DNA of 64,000 nt. Origin: Datnioides undecimradiatus. Its lineage: Eukaryota; Chordata; Actinopteri; Lobotiformes; Datnioididae. The notes under the pieces were generated by a model that saw nothing but the letters and a program-made list of their open reading frames with translations, was not told where the DNA came from and made no database searches. The stretch spans positions 13,359,516-13,423,515 of the forward strand of contig WARS01000011.1 of assembly GCA_008933995.1 (NCBI GenBank), given 5' to 3'. The translations under genes were made by a program, and so were the position numbers. Positions within the stretch are counted from its first letter, which is position 1. Each line of letters starts with the position of its first letter. Positions 63,215 to 64,000 of this stretch are shown one piece after another.

Positions 63215-63781
63215 CAGAGGGGTCACCCATACTGCCTGTGGGCCAGAACCAGCCCACAAAGGAGCCCAAGCTGGCTCACTTGATGACTTTGCAAAGTCTG
63301 TAAAGTCTAATTTTTCAACAAAATGTGCTGCTACTCCAAAATTTGTCCATTAGGGCTTGCACTGTCCTAATTTACAGGTGTAAATAGGAAATTGGTGTGT
63401 TCACTGCACCTTTCAGTGCTCAAGGAACATAATCATACAGAAGTAAACTATTATTGATTAGTTCCAAAATACTGCACATGTGAACAAATGTGTCGTGCCT
63501 TTGAAGATGCACAGTGATGTGTAAATTGTAATGAACAGACTGTCTGAATGCATTAAAACTGATATATTTTACTGAAATTGCCTTTATTTTTCATCAGAAA
63601 TCTCAGGCTGTTCGTCATGTATTTTGTAAATGGTTGGTTCATGGATTGTAAACATTATGCACTTGCACTTTAAACTAAGATAAAGGAAACATTTTAGAAG
63701 GGTTGTTATTTATTAGTTGTATTGGTGTGGGTTTTGGCTGTATGCAGTCCAAAAATGAAATGGATCTGACACCCCCTACTG
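63215..63781. mobile_element. Possible short non-autonomous hAT-like element
   Basis: It begins CAGAGGGGTCA and ends TGACACCCCCTACTG, imperfect terminal inverted repeats of hAT flavour ('caggggtgtcaaa' type). Internal text 'ctgtgggccagaaccagccc' is typical of such fish elements. No clear 8-bp target duplication was found; boundaries are tentative. Confidence 0.4.
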
Positions 63782-64000
63782 AAGGTCAACTTAAGGCCCA
63801 ATGCAGTGTTTTCAGGCCGAGTGGATGGTTTTTAAATGAAAATGACTCCAGCACTTTCAACTGCAGAGCCAGGGAGCTGCTCCAAAACAGATGGATTTCA
63901 GGAGTGAGTCTTAATTTAGGCAGTGTAAACACAGAGAACAAGTTTTGAGGTTCAGTCGTTTACTTACCCTTGATTCTGAGGACACTGACTGCTGGGCGGC
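63782..64000. other. Right edge, nothing recognised
   Basis: Short unassigned stretch to the end of the window; no exon can be supported. Confidence 0.5.

Overview
This window is vertebrate nuclear DNA, most likely from a ray-finned (percomorph-type) fish. The genes have short exons with GT/AG introns. The intergenic DNA is AT-rich, with CA microsatellites and dispersed repeats of a kind common in spiny-rayed fish. The encoded proteins match vertebrate orthologues over their full length. I joined exons by hand from reading frame and splice signals. For every complete gene the exon lengths add up to an uninterrupted frame.

Layout. (1) 1-9382, minus: 5' part of tasor2, 15 exons, running off the left edge. 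(2) 11676-14839, plus: asb13, complete, 289 aa, head-to-head with tasor2. (3) 19632-25039, minus: net1, a RhoA guanine-nucleotide exchange factor, complete, 566 aa. These three are neighbours in human 10p15 as well. (4) 25040-41456: about 16 kb without a recognisable protein gene, but with one strong miR-29-family hairpin on the minus strand (about 27740-27824). (5) 41457-46786, minus: a MIC19/CHCHD3-type MICOS subunit with a proline-rich insertion of several hundred residues. (6) 47910-50909, minus: slc35b4, 332 aa, with a textbook U12-type last intron. (7) 51752-53472, plus: golt1b, 138 aa, divergent from slc35b4 with 842 bp between the start codons. (8) 55238-56363, plus: spexin prohormone, with an altered mature peptide. 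(9) 57542-60712, minus: ldhb, 334 aa, with one GC-AG intron. (10) 60713-64000: no gene recognised; a possible hAT-like terminal-inverted-repeat element lies near the end.

The order joins three human synteny blocks: 10p15 (TASOR2-ASB13-NET1), 7q32-33 (CHCHD3-SLC35B4, with miR-29 also mapping to 7q32) and 12p12 (GOLT1B-SPX-LDHB). EXOC4 and LRGUK (between CHCHD3 and SLC35B4 in human) and GYS2 (between SPX and LDHB) are absent here. This fits a post-duplication teleost paralogon that lost genes. There are no operons; the genes are functionally unrelated (chromatin, ubiquitin ligase, Rho signalling, cristae, nucleotide-sugar transport, Golgi traffic, neuropeptide, glycolysis). What links them is conserved neighbourhood and two divergent promoters.

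Points most worth a second look: the miR-29-like locus; the giant Pro-rich exon and a possible duplicated small exon in the MIC19 gene; a spexin whose mature peptide carries a new Lys-Arg pair; the U12 intron of slc35b4; a 17-nt microexon in tasor2; and the slc35b4/golt1b divergent promoter at a block boundary.
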